Positions 51,051-58,782 of a stretch of 64,000 nt of DNA are shown here, piece after piece. Origin of the DNA: Dyadobacter diqingensis (lineage in GTDB: Bacteria; Bacteroidota; Bacteroidia; Cytophagales; Spirosomataceae). Location: assembly GCF_024220585.1 (NCBI RefSeq), contig NZ_JAMXKF010000006.1:7725-71724 (forward strand). The letters are read 5' to 3'. How positions within the stretch are numbered: the stretch's first letter is position 1; each line of letters opens with the position of its first letter. Position numbers and translations under genes: made by a program. The notes below the pieces were generated by a model, which was given only the letters and a program-made list of their open reading frames with translations, did not search any database and had not been told where the DNA came from.

Positions 51051-52223
51051 CTATGCCGTTTTTCGCTTGGCCTTTTCCCAGGCCGCACTCTGGCTTCCCC
51101 TATAATAACGCTGAATACCTGCAATCACAGCATAATTCATCACGCAGAAATAGTAAGGAACAAACAAAGCCTTCACCTTGATTTTCTTCTTTTCCAGTAT
51201 CCAACCGGCAAAAGCAGCGCCGTAAAAAAACACCTGACCAGCCATAATCAGCCAGTAAATGACACTTCCCGACTGAAAACAGATCAGTACATTCAGGATA
51301 AATACCAGGATCATTAAAAAAGGTGTTATGGTCCAGCGAAGCACACGATGGCTGATGTATTGAAACCACAACAACGGAAAACTGAACGGGAAGAAAAGTT
51401 TTTCCAGACGAAGGATAGACTGAATACCTCCCGCTGCAATACGTACTTTTCGTTTTAATTCCTCCTTGATATTGTCTGACGACAGCTCTGAAGCATAAGC
51501 ATCCGGCTCATAAATAATACGATATCCCTGCTGCGCAATAAGCATTGAGATCATGAAATCGTCCAGAATCGTATCTGATTCGACCTGCTGATACAGTGAA
51601 CGTCTAACGCTGAACAACTCCCCTGCCGCGCCCACAACCGAATACAGCTCAGAATCCCATTTTTTGAGGGTTGATTCGTATTTCCAGTAAAATCCTTCGC
51701 CGGCTGTCGCATCAGAAACTGCGTCCTGCATCACCCGCTTTTCGCCGGATACCGCTCCCACTTTCGGGTCAGCGTAATGGCGCGCAATAAGCAGCAATGC
51801 ATCCTTATTTAAAAACGTATTCGCATCCGTAAACACAACAACCTCGCTATCGACCTCATGCATCGCTCTGTGGATCGCATGGATCTTGCCATTTCTAGCG
51901 GCCGAATGCATGAGTTTTATTTGTGGGTAAAGTGCAATCAGATCGGGAGTTTTGTCATTTGACCCGTCTGTAATGAATAACAGCCTAAGCCTATCGGCCG
52001 GATAATTCAAAGACAGCGTGTTTTGAATTTTTTCTACAATGAGATCTTCTTCATTATACGCCGCTACCACGAGGGTTAAGCTCGGAAAGTCCTGATCAAG
52101 ACCTGGCAAAACCCTTTTTCCTTTGAGTATCCGCCTGATCCTTACCAGAAAATAAAGAAGGATCCCGTAGCCAAGAAAAGTATAAAAAACGATGAATAAA
52201 CTAAGCCAGAAAAGAATCTTCAT
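51051..52223 (-). CDS. membrane glycosyltransferase family 2
   Basis: Inverting processive-type glycosyltransferase of the BcsA/hyaluronan-synthase-like group. An N-terminal membrane segment (about 2-25) is followed by the GT-A fold with LVVAAYNEE (52-60), the FTDANTF motif holding the metal-binding acid, and LDDFMISML with the catalytic Asp. Two or three membrane segments follow from about residue 295. Its product is likely a surface or exopolysaccharide. The next glycosyltransferase starts only 3 bp upstream, so the two are translated from one message. Confidence 0.9.
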   Translation of the reverse strand: MKILFWLSLFIVFYTFLGYGILLYFLVRIRRILKGKRVLPGLDQDFPSLTLVVAAYNEEDLIVEKIQNTLSLNYPADRLRLLFITDGSNDKTPDLIALYPQIKLMHSAARNGKIHAIHRAMHEVDSEVVVFTDANTFLNKDALLLIARHYADPKVGAVSGEKRVMQDAVSDATAGEGFYWKYESTLKKWDSELYSVVGAAGELFSVRRSLYQQVESDTILDDFMISMLIAQQGYRIIYEPDAYASELSSDNIKEELKRKVRIAAGGIQSILRLEKLFFPFSFPLLWFQYISHRVLRWTITPFLMILVFILNVLICFQSGSVIYWLIMAGQVFFYGAAFAGWILEKKKIKVKALFVPYYFCVMNYAVIAGIQRYYRGSQSAAWEKAKRKTA

Positions 52224-52226
52224 AAA

Positions 52227-53144
52227 TTAAAATTTTATAGGATAACCCAGGTGATTACTATCCGTCGCATTGGTAAAATGCCAGGTGATAGCTCTAAAAA
52301 AAACAGGGATAAAATTATATTCCTTGTGGATGAGATAGTTCAGCAGATTTCTGGGAATAACCAACAACAGAAAATAGATGCAGAAGATTGAAAATGTGGC
52401 GACAGGCGTGTTTTTACGAATAAACAATATCCTGTTGCGGTTCATAAAAAACTCCTTCAACGCACTTTTTTTTCCTACGGAAACGGATTCCTTGTGGTAT
52501 ATAAGCGCCTGAAGGTTTACGTGAATTTCATAACCTGCCTGCCTGATCCGTTCGCACCAGTCGAGTTCTTCATAGTACAAAAAGTAATTTTCAGCCATAA
52601 GTCCCGCCTTTTGGATTGCCTCCGCCGAGAGCATCATTGCGGCACCATGTGCATATCCTGTCGGGCCGGTCAATGAATCGTATTGCCCTTTATCTTCCTC
52701 AAATTGTCCAATACAGGCATTCCTGGCTGTGTAGTAATTCATCTGCGTATATCCTGCATATTGCAGCATTCCGGGCTGATCGAAGTAATGGATTTTTGGA
52801 GAAACAACACCAATGCGCGGATTTGTTTCAAGCATGTTGACAAGCTTTTCTATCAGATCAGCAGTGACTTCCGTATCGTTATTGATCAAAAAATAATAGT
52901 CTCCGCTCGCCTGCCTGAGCCCGATATTATTTCCTCCGGCAAACCCTGTGTTCAGCTCCGATCTTATAAAAATTACATCCGGGTATTTTTTTTCCCATTC
53001 AGGTACAGGATTTGTTTTGCTTCCATTATCGACAACAATAATTTCAATATTCGGATAGGTATTAACCTCATCCAATGATTTAAGCAAATCTTCTGTAACC
53101 TTGGGTTGATTGAAATTAACTGTAACGATAGAAACTTTTTTCAT
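52227..53144 (-). CDS. glycosyltransferase family 2, rhamnosyltransferase-like
   Basis: GT-A fold glycosyltransferase. The N-terminal VSIVTVNFNQP and IVVDNGS segments form the nucleotide-sugar site, and FLINNDTEV is the DxD-like metal motif. YYEELDWCERIRQAGY is typical of rhamnosyltransferase-like family 2 proteins. A hydrophobic C-terminal segment (ATFSIFCIYFLLLVIP) suggests membrane association. It is the first gene of the two-gene minus-strand pair, with a -7 box about 70 bp upstream. The sugar donor cannot be read from sequence. Confidence 0.9.
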   Translation of the reverse strand: MKKVSIVTVNFNQPKVTEDLLKSLDEVNTYPNIEIIVVDNGSKTNPVPEWEKKYPDVIFIRSELNTGFAGGNNIGLRQASGDYYFLINNDTEVTADLIEKLVNMLETNPRIGVVSPKIHYFDQPGMLQYAGYTQMNYYTARNACIGQFEEDKGQYDSLTGPTGYAHGAAMMLSAEAIQKAGLMAENYFLYYEELDWCERIRQAGYEIHVNLQALIYHKESVSVGKKSALKEFFMNRNRILFIRKNTPVATFSIFCIYFLLLVIPRNLLNYLIHKEYNFIPVFFRAITWHFTNATDSNHLGYPIKF

Positions 53145-53215
53145 CAGATAGCAGGTGACGACTTAATTTTTGCGTTAAAATGAAGAATTAATTTCCTTGA
53201 TTTGTAGAAGTATTT

Positions 53216-53223
53216 CAAAATTA
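53216..53223 (-). promoter_or_regulatory. -7 box of the glycosyltransferase pair
   Basis: Minus-strand TAATTTTG fits TAnnTTTG. No TTG stands at the expected distance, so this is a weak candidate. Confidence 0.3.
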
Positions 53224-53305
53224 ATAATAAAAACCTAGCTTTAAATAAAATATAGAGGCCTTAGCGAAGATTTTATCGAAAATCATCTACGTTGGCTTGT
53301 AGTAA

Positions 53306-53884
53306 TTGACACAATCTCATAAAATCGATCAGGTGAAAATACCACGCTTACAAGACATTAAGAGAATTTCAGGCAGTAAACCGGGCAACCCGTCATCCGG
53401 TGAGACTGAAAACTCATTACTTGACTCAAAAGTTAGGGAACTGATTGAAGTAATAGAACAGTCCAGTGTCGACAGCAAGGTTTCAAAAAATTACCAGCAG
53501 CAAATAGCTGACGCATTTCAAAAGTCACAGTTTTCAGCAAAACAGCTTGAACCTTACGACGCCCTCGACCAGGACAATAGTTTGTCGCGCGAAGAATTAT
53601 TGGAAGGGCTGGAAAAACTACTTTCTGAAACAAAAATTGACAGCAATATCAGTAAAAACTACCTTCGAAAAAATGCCATACAGAAGGTGGTGATGTTCAT
53701 TCTGGCTATTTTGCTAATTGTGGTCGGCTTTGCGATGATCATCATGCCCGCTCCTCCAAGCTTTGAAATATTTACGGTTTTCTATTTTACCGCCAATGAC
53801 GGGGTCACAATCATGGATCTGGTCTCTTTACTCATTATTTTTGGGGGAGTTCTCCTCTTTGTCTTAAATTTCAACAAAAAATGA
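53306..53884 (+). CDS. two-helix membrane protein of the partner-switching operon
   Basis: I do not recognise this protein. It has a soluble N-terminal part of about 125 residues and two C-terminal membrane segments (about 128-147 and 168-188). A motif occurs twice in the soluble part: SVDSKVSKNYQQQ (54-66) and KIDSNISKNYLRK (110-122), each after a Leu/Glu-rich helix. Its stop overlaps the ATG of the SpoIIE-type gene by 4 bp, so it belongs to that operon and may tether or sense for it. The start is uncertain: TTG at 53306 or GTG at 53333. Confidence 0.7.
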   Translation: MTQSHKIDQVKIPRLQDIKRISGSKPGNPSSGETENSLLDSKVRELIEVIEQSSVDSKVSKNYQQQIADAFQKSQFSAKQLEPYDALDQDNSLSREELLEGLEKLLSETKIDSNISKNYLRKNAIQKVVMFILAILLIVVGFAMIIMPAPPSFEIFTVFYFTANDGVTIMDLVSLLIIFGGVLLFVLNFNKK

Positions 53885-55038
53885 TGACGTTTCCAGATCC
53901 TCCTGTCAAGGTAAAAAAAATACTGATCGTTGAAGATAACCTTATGTTCCGTAAGGTGATGGAGGCTTCATTGAAAAAAGCGGGTTACATCTGTGTGCTC
54001 TGCGACTCTGCGACGGAGGCGCTGTTGTTACTGCAAACAGAAACGCCTGATCTGATTTTATCCGATTATGATATGCCGGAGATCAATGGTTTTGACTTCC
54101 GCCATACCGTTCTGCTCAACCCCGACATACGCGATATTCCTTTCGTATTCCTCACCTCGTTCACCGACAACTCGCTGGTGCTGGAAGGTCTGAATATGAA
54201 CGCATTGGATTATATCAATAAGGAAACACCGATGCCGGTTATCATTTCCAAGCTGAATAACATCATCAAATCGCTTGAAAATGAACACATAAGATCGATC
54301 AGGGAGCTAAAAATAGCAGCGGAAACGCTTAACGTAAAATCGATCCCGACGACTAATCCAAAAGTTTCCGGTTTCAGGATTAACTTTTGGCATAAGGGTT
54401 ATCTGGGCTATCCGGGAGGTGATTTTATCGATTTTATACAGGTTGACGACCGATATTGTTTTGCCTTGCTGGGCGACATCATGGGCAAAAAATGGAAAGC
54501 CTGGTTTTTCACTTTTGGTTTTCTGAGTTATATCCGCGCCGCCATTCGCTTTTGTGTGCTCGACAATGACTTCGCGCTCGATACCATCGTACAAAAAATA
54601 AACAAACTGGTTTTCCTGGATGAGAGCCTTCAGAATATTTTGTCCAGCCTTTCCCTGCTTCTTTTGGATAGCCAGACAGGAGCTGTCCATTACACGGGTG
54701 CCGGGGATTTGCCGCTGATTCTTTTCAAAAAACAGGATCAAAAAACCGATATGCTGTTATCCTCGGGATTGCTGTTAGGGCTGCTGGAAGATGGTTTTTA
54801 TGACAAACAGATTGTATCCATGCAACCTGGTGACCAGCTCGTCATTTTCACGGATGGCATGATCGATATTCCTTCCAACGGCTCAAAGAAAAGCGACTAC
54901 CCCTTTTTTGTCGAAAAGGTCAGTCCATATTTTGGAAAAGAAACAAGCTTTGACCTGATAAAATCCAATGTGCTGGATCAAATCAACGACAGCAACCAGA
55001 TGGACGACGCGAGCATAATTTTTATAGAGAAACAATAA
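53881..55038 (+). CDS. receiver-SpoIIE (PP2C) phosphatase
   Basis: Response regulator whose output is a serine phosphatase. The receiver domain (about 13-130) has Asp19, phospho-acceptor Asp62 in LSDYDMP, and Lys114 in YINKE. The SpoIIE/PP2C domain starts near 160: GDIMG with Asp199, YTGAGDLPLIL, FTDG with Asp325 and DDAS with Asp375-376 are the metal-site acids. In partner switching such enzymes dephosphorylate a STAS antagonist, here the next gene 18 bp downstream. The segment after GDIMG reads KKWKAWFFTFGF, not the usual GxxAA pattern. Confidence 0.93.
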   Translation: MMTFPDPPVKVKKILIVEDNLMFRKVMEASLKKAGYICVLCDSATEALLLLQTETPDLILSDYDMPEINGFDFRHTVLLNPDIRDIPFVFLTSFTDNSLVLEGLNMNALDYINKETPMPVIISKLNNIIKSLENEHIRSIRELKIAAETLNVKSIPTTNPKVSGFRINFWHKGYLGYPGGDFIDFIQVDDRYCFALLGDIMGKKWKAWFFTFGFLSYIRAAIRFCVLDNDFALDTIVQKINKLVFLDESLQNILSSLSLLLLDSQTGAVHYTGAGDLPLILFKKQDQKTDMLLSSGLLLGLLEDGFYDKQIVSMQPGDQLVIFTDGMIDIPSNGSKKSDYPFFVEKVSPYFGKETSFDLIKSNVLDQINDSNQMDDASIIFIEKQ

Positions 55039-55056
55039 CCCATTCACATAACCCAC

Positions 55057-55398
55057 ATGATACTTCAAGTTAATCAGGTTCAGGACATCACGCAGGCAAC
55101 GATTTTGCCCGAAGAAGCAAGCCTGGCCAACGCAGACAAATTTAAGGAAGAAATGATCACCCTCATTGTTGAAGGAACGAAACTGATCATCGTGAATTTT
55201 GAAAATGTCAATTACATTGACAGCTCATTTTTGGGCAGTCTGGTCGTGGCGCTGAAATATGCCATGCCCCGGAAAACCGATATATATCTTGTTGCATTAA
55301 AGCCTGATGTCAGAAATTTGTTGACGCTGATCCGCATGGATAAAGTGTTCAAAATTTACAAAAACTTTGATCAGGCGATGGACGCATTAAATCAATAA
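55057..55398 (+). CDS. STAS-domain anti-anti-sigma-type protein
   Basis: Single STAS domain of 113 residues, the antagonist in partner switching. NYIDSSFLGSLV at 52-63 holds the conserved Asp55-Ser56 pair, Ser56 corresponding to the phosphorylated serine of SpoIIAA. Unphosphorylated, it would bind the HATPase kinase encoded next. The genes are adjacent without a spacer (stop at 55398, next start 55399). No sigma factor is visible nearby, so the final target may be a non-sigma protein. Confidence 0.92.
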   Translation: MILQVNQVQDITQATILPEEASLANADKFKEEMITLIVEGTKLIIVNFENVNYIDSSFLGSLVVALKYAMPRKTDIYLVALKPDVRNLLTLIRMDKVFKIYKNFDQAMDALNQ

Positions 55399-55962
55399 AT
55401 GAATAATTACCGGTACCAGAAGTCGTTTCAATTCTCAAATAAAGCCGAAGATGTTTCTTCTGTTTTAAGCATCTGTATGAAACACATGCAGGACTCGGAA
55501 GAGCTGCGGGTGGTGCCGGAAGATATTCAGTCCAGAGTGAAATGGGCACTCACCGAGCTGCTCATTAACGGTGCCAAACATGCAGGAACAACAGAAACGC
55601 TGTTTCATTTTAAGTTGAGAGAAAAATTCCTGATCATCGAGAAAGAAGATTTTGGGAATCCGCTTTTCCTGAAAGTGAACGGAAGCCAGCGATTATCCTG
55701 GCCTGTTGCAGCACCTTTTCTAAACCAGCATTTTGATGTTTATGAAAACGGCATGGATTCGCTCCGGATTTACACGGAGACCAGCAACAGCGCGTTTTTT
55801 CTGGTTGAAGAAATCGAAGATGTAGAAATGCCGGAGCTGCTTATCAACACGAGTGAGCACTTCGGATTGATGATTATTGCAAAAGCTTCCGATCATTTTA
55901 CCTATTCCCTCGATCAGCAAACGGGCAGAAACATATTCCGGATCACCTTCAATCTGGCCTGA
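55399..55962 (+). CDS. HATPase serine-kinase-like protein (RsbW/SpoIIAB type)
   Basis: GHKL-type ATPase of the anti-sigma-kinase class. The N-box ELLINGAKHAG is at 53-63 with Asn57, and KEDFGNPL near 82-89 is a degenerate G1 box. A second region (EHFGLMIIAKASDHFTYS) resembles the closing part of the family. It would phosphorylate the STAS protein encoded just upstream and release or hold a target accordingly. At 187 residues it is somewhat longer than RsbW (about 160). The gene ends 6 bp from a convergent glycosyltransferase. Confidence 0.87.
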   Translation: MNNYRYQKSFQFSNKAEDVSSVLSICMKHMQDSEELRVVPEDIQSRVKWALTELLINGAKHAGTTETLFHFKLREKFLIIEKEDFGNPLFLKVNGSQRLSWPVAAPFLNQHFDVYENGMDSLRIYTETSNSAFFLVEEIEDVEMPELLINTSEHFGLMIIAKASDHFTYSLDQQTGRNIFRITFNLA

Positions 55963-55968
55963 AAGTTC

Positions 55969-57177
55969 TCATTTTTTCAAATGATCATCAATGAGGTCAG
56001 CTATTTCCCTGATCCTGATTTCCCAGGTATTTTCAGCAGCAATGGCTACCCGGTTCTCCCGAAGCTCGCTTGAATCTGTTTCTAATGCCAGGTTAATAGC
56101 ATTGGAAAAACTCTCAGGATCTGCACAGAAATCAACGCTTCCTTTTGTGAATTCTGCCAAATCCTTATTGAAATCAATGGCTACCACCGGCTTTCCGGCA
56201 CCGAGATATTCAAATAATTTAAGCGGAAAAATGGCGTGGCTGATGTCGTCTTTCTTAAACGGAATGAGCGCCACATCAAACCCCTTGATAACCGCCGGCA
56301 TGTCGGCATATTCTACCGGACCTAAAAACACGAGGTTTGGAAAATCATAAAAGTCGTCAGGGACAAATTCGGAAGAAACAGGACCGACGAAAACGAATGT
56401 TTTTTCAGAATTTCTTTTCACGACCTCTCTCAGCAGGTTGTAGTCCATCCGCCTTTCAATGGCTCCAAAATACCCGATCACAGGACTTTTCAACTTTGCA
56501 ATTTCAGGGAATACCGGAAGCGCCGGGTTCAACGCTTTGCTGCTGTGTTCCAGATCGGCTGCGTTGGCCACAAAATAAGTCCCGGGGTTTTGTTCTTTCT
56601 TTTCTACAAATAATTGCCGGCTGCTGCAAATCACCACATCACTTTGTTCAACCAAAATCCGCTCAGAAACCACCCCATGACGTAAATTGAAGGGCAGAGC
56701 CATCGGATCCAGACAGTGATAGACCGTCAGGCGCGGATGGAGGCCTTTTGAAATATTGGGGTAATGAAAATTAAAAGAATTGATGAAGATAAAATCTTTG
56801 AGTTTGTAGGAGGCGATAACCTTTTTCAGTTTGTAGCGGATCAGATATTCATTTACTTTCAGCGCAGCCCTGAATACTTTGCCTTCCGGAAGAAAATTGA
56901 TCGAAGCCAGAATAGGCGGAATAATAATTTTGAGGTTAGGAACTTCCGTATCGATCAGTTTATGATCCTGTAATGAAAAATGTCCCTTGCGAATCTCAAA
57001 TTCCCTCCCTTTCCTCAGATTGAAGTAGTCCCTGATTGTAAAGGGATTTTCGACGTAATAGACAAAATTCTCCCTGGCCAGTAATTTCGCAGAAGTATAA
57101 CTTGTAGATTCTATTTCTGAATCAAAACGCGGTAAGCCAAAAATGATAATCTGTTGCCCTCTAAGTTTCATTATCAA
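55969..57177 (-). CDS. GT-B glycosyltransferase (family 4-like), copy A
   Basis: Predicted sugar transferase of the GT-B fold, 402 residues. The C-terminal half has the core pattern: SPVIGYFGAIERRMD at about 229-243, FVFVGPV, NLVFLGPVEYADMPAVIKGFDVALIPFK, and SHAIFPLKLFEYLGAGKPVVAI, with the acid-containing donor-binding E-x7-E-like region. It is similar in order and wording to the truncated gene at the right edge, so they are paralogs. It lies behind the flippase gene on the same strand (46 bp), suggesting one transcript for glycan assembly. Confidence 0.9.
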   Translation of the reverse strand: MIMKLRGQQIIIFGLPRFDSEIESTSYTSAKLLARENFVYYVENPFTIRDYFNLRKGREFEIRKGHFSLQDHKLIDTEVPNLKIIIPPILASINFLPEGKVFRAALKVNEYLIRYKLKKVIASYKLKDFIFINSFNFHYPNISKGLHPRLTVYHCLDPMALPFNLRHGVVSERILVEQSDVVICSSRQLFVEKKEQNPGTYFVANAADLEHSSKALNPALPVFPEIAKLKSPVIGYFGAIERRMDYNLLREVVKRNSEKTFVFVGPVSSEFVPDDFYDFPNLVFLGPVEYADMPAVIKGFDVALIPFKKDDISHAIFPLKLFEYLGAGKPVVAIDFNKDLAEFTKGSVDFCADPESFSNAINLALETDSSELRENRVAIAAENTWEIRIREIADLIDDHLKK

Positions 57178-57223
57178 TGAATAATCTATACAAGCTTCAC
57201 TTCAAACCCTCTGTCTTTCAAAA

Positions 57224-58564
57224 TTACTTTGCCGACAATTTATACCAGTAACTTTTCAGCAGCATAACTGCCTGTCCGTAACCGGTTGTCAGAATACTGA
57301 ATATATTAAATGGCTGAAACCGGTTTAATCCCCAATACCCCACTCCTACGCCGATCAGCGTGGGGATAAGCCCCGCAAGCGCGACACCATAAATGCTGTT
57401 GGTCAGGAAAATACCAATAAACGAAGAGCCGACACTGGCTGCCAGCATAACCAGCACCTTGATAAAGTTGATTTTAGGCTGGTGGATGACATCCAACGTC
57501 AGGGCAAAAAACCTGTCCATCGGATACAACAAGGCAAACGTCATAAAAATACGCATGATGTTGGCTGCCTCAGAATCCACATACTTACTCCCCCCGATGA
57601 TCGCAATCGCGACGTCCGCGAGGGCGACTGCTCCCAGGCATACCGGAAACAGAGCTACTGTGATAAGGCCTGTATACCGCTTCATGGTATCAATGACCCA
57701 TTCCTTGTTCCCTGCGTTATAGGCCGCCGATAATTCGGGCATTCCGGTCGCAGCAAAACTTCTCAGCGGAATCTCGATAATTTCCATCAAACGCTGTCCA
57801 AGGTTAAAAACCGCCAAAGCAGATGGTCCGAGCATGAAATTGATGATCATCGTATTGGATGTCCCAAAAAGGTTAGAGCTTAACGTGGTACCAACACTGT
57901 ACTTCCCAAAATGAAAAATTTCGCTGATGCAGGCCGGCGTTCGGTATTTAAAGGAAGAGACACGTGCCCAACCCATAAATATGGTAAACAGACTCGTTAA
58001 AAACGCACCGGCAAGATAGGCATAAATGATATTTTGCAAAGTCGCCGTTTTGGTCAGCGCCATGAAGATGACAAAAAGTATAAAAATACCCTGGCTCGAA
58101 AAACGGATGTATAACAAATGATCAAACCGCTGCTCAGCCTGCACCACGCAGGAGGCAATAAAGTACGGCAATGAAGCAACATAAATAATCCCGAACCACT
58201 CGACAAACAAGACAACGGACGGGTTTTCCAGATAAGAAATAAAGAAATAAGCCGGGATGTTGATCAACACCAGAATCGCGGTAATGGCACCACCGATAAA
58301 CCAGGCCGAACCCACGACCTCCCGGGCTCTTTCCGGGCTGGCTCCCGCATAAAATTTGATAAAAGCTGTTGTTAAAAAACCCGACCGGAAAGTATCAACC
58401 AAAAGTAAAATAGAAAGAAAAAAGACCCACATTCCAATACTCGCAACCGGCAGTGCCCGATAAAGGATAATCATATTGAGCATCCCCAATACCGACATAA
58501 TGCCATTGCCCGCCAAAGAAAGAAAATGCTTATTTTGTAACTTTTGTAAAAGTTGTAATGCCAT
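57224..58564 (-). CDS. oligosaccharide flippase (Wzx/PST family)
   Basis: Multi-pass membrane transporter of 446 residues with about 12 hydrophobic segments, matching the polysaccharide flippase superfamily that moves lipid-linked glycans to the periplasmic side. The N-terminal GNGIMSVLGMLNMIILYRALP and the middle segment around FGTSNTMIINFMLGPSALAVFNLGQRLMEIIEIPLRSFAATGMPELSAAY fit. Positively charged loops lie on the cytosolic side. The first codons contain a 14-bp DNA element also present at the start of the divergent GT39 gene. Confidence 0.9.
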   Translation of the reverse strand: MALQLLQKLQNKHFLSLAGNGIMSVLGMLNMIILYRALPVASIGMWVFFLSILLLVDTFRSGFLTTAFIKFYAGASPERAREVVGSAWFIGGAITAILVLINIPAYFFISYLENPSVVLFVEWFGIIYVASLPYFIASCVVQAEQRFDHLLYIRFSSQGIFILFVIFMALTKTATLQNIIYAYLAGAFLTSLFTIFMGWARVSSFKYRTPACISEIFHFGKYSVGTTLSSNLFGTSNTMIINFMLGPSALAVFNLGQRLMEIIEIPLRSFAATGMPELSAAYNAGNKEWVIDTMKRYTGLITVALFPVCLGAVALADVAIAIIGGSKYVDSEAANIMRIFMTFALLYPMDRFFALTLDVIHQPKINFIKVLVMLAASVGSSFIGIFLTNSIYGVALAGLIPTLIGVGVGYWGLNRFQPFNIFSILTTGYGQAVMLLKSYWYKLSAK

Positions 58565-58782
58565 TTAACGATGAGTCAGTTGATTGCGAATGCGTTTTAG
58601 AAGGGATGCAAATACGTTATTTTTTTTATGAAATATTGCAGCCTGCGCGAATTATTTCTACGAAATAAATGAGTAATTTGCTACCAGCGCTTTATAAATA
58701 GTTTGAAAAACACTTTATTTATAAATTATTTACTCAACGTATGGCAAAAAGTATTAACTCTTCTACAAACTTTTACAAAAGT
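58539..58782. repeat. mirrored 14-bp element inside both divergent gene starts
   Basis: On each coding strand ACTTTTACAAAAGT occurs just after the ATG: 58553-58540 (minus) in the flippase gene and 58769-58782 (plus) in the GT39 gene. With one extra A the match extends to TACAA(A)CTTTTACAAAAGT. The two copies are read in different frames (QLLQK and NFYKS), so the identity is at DNA level. It is a candidate operator or RNA-level signal. Confidence 0.4.
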
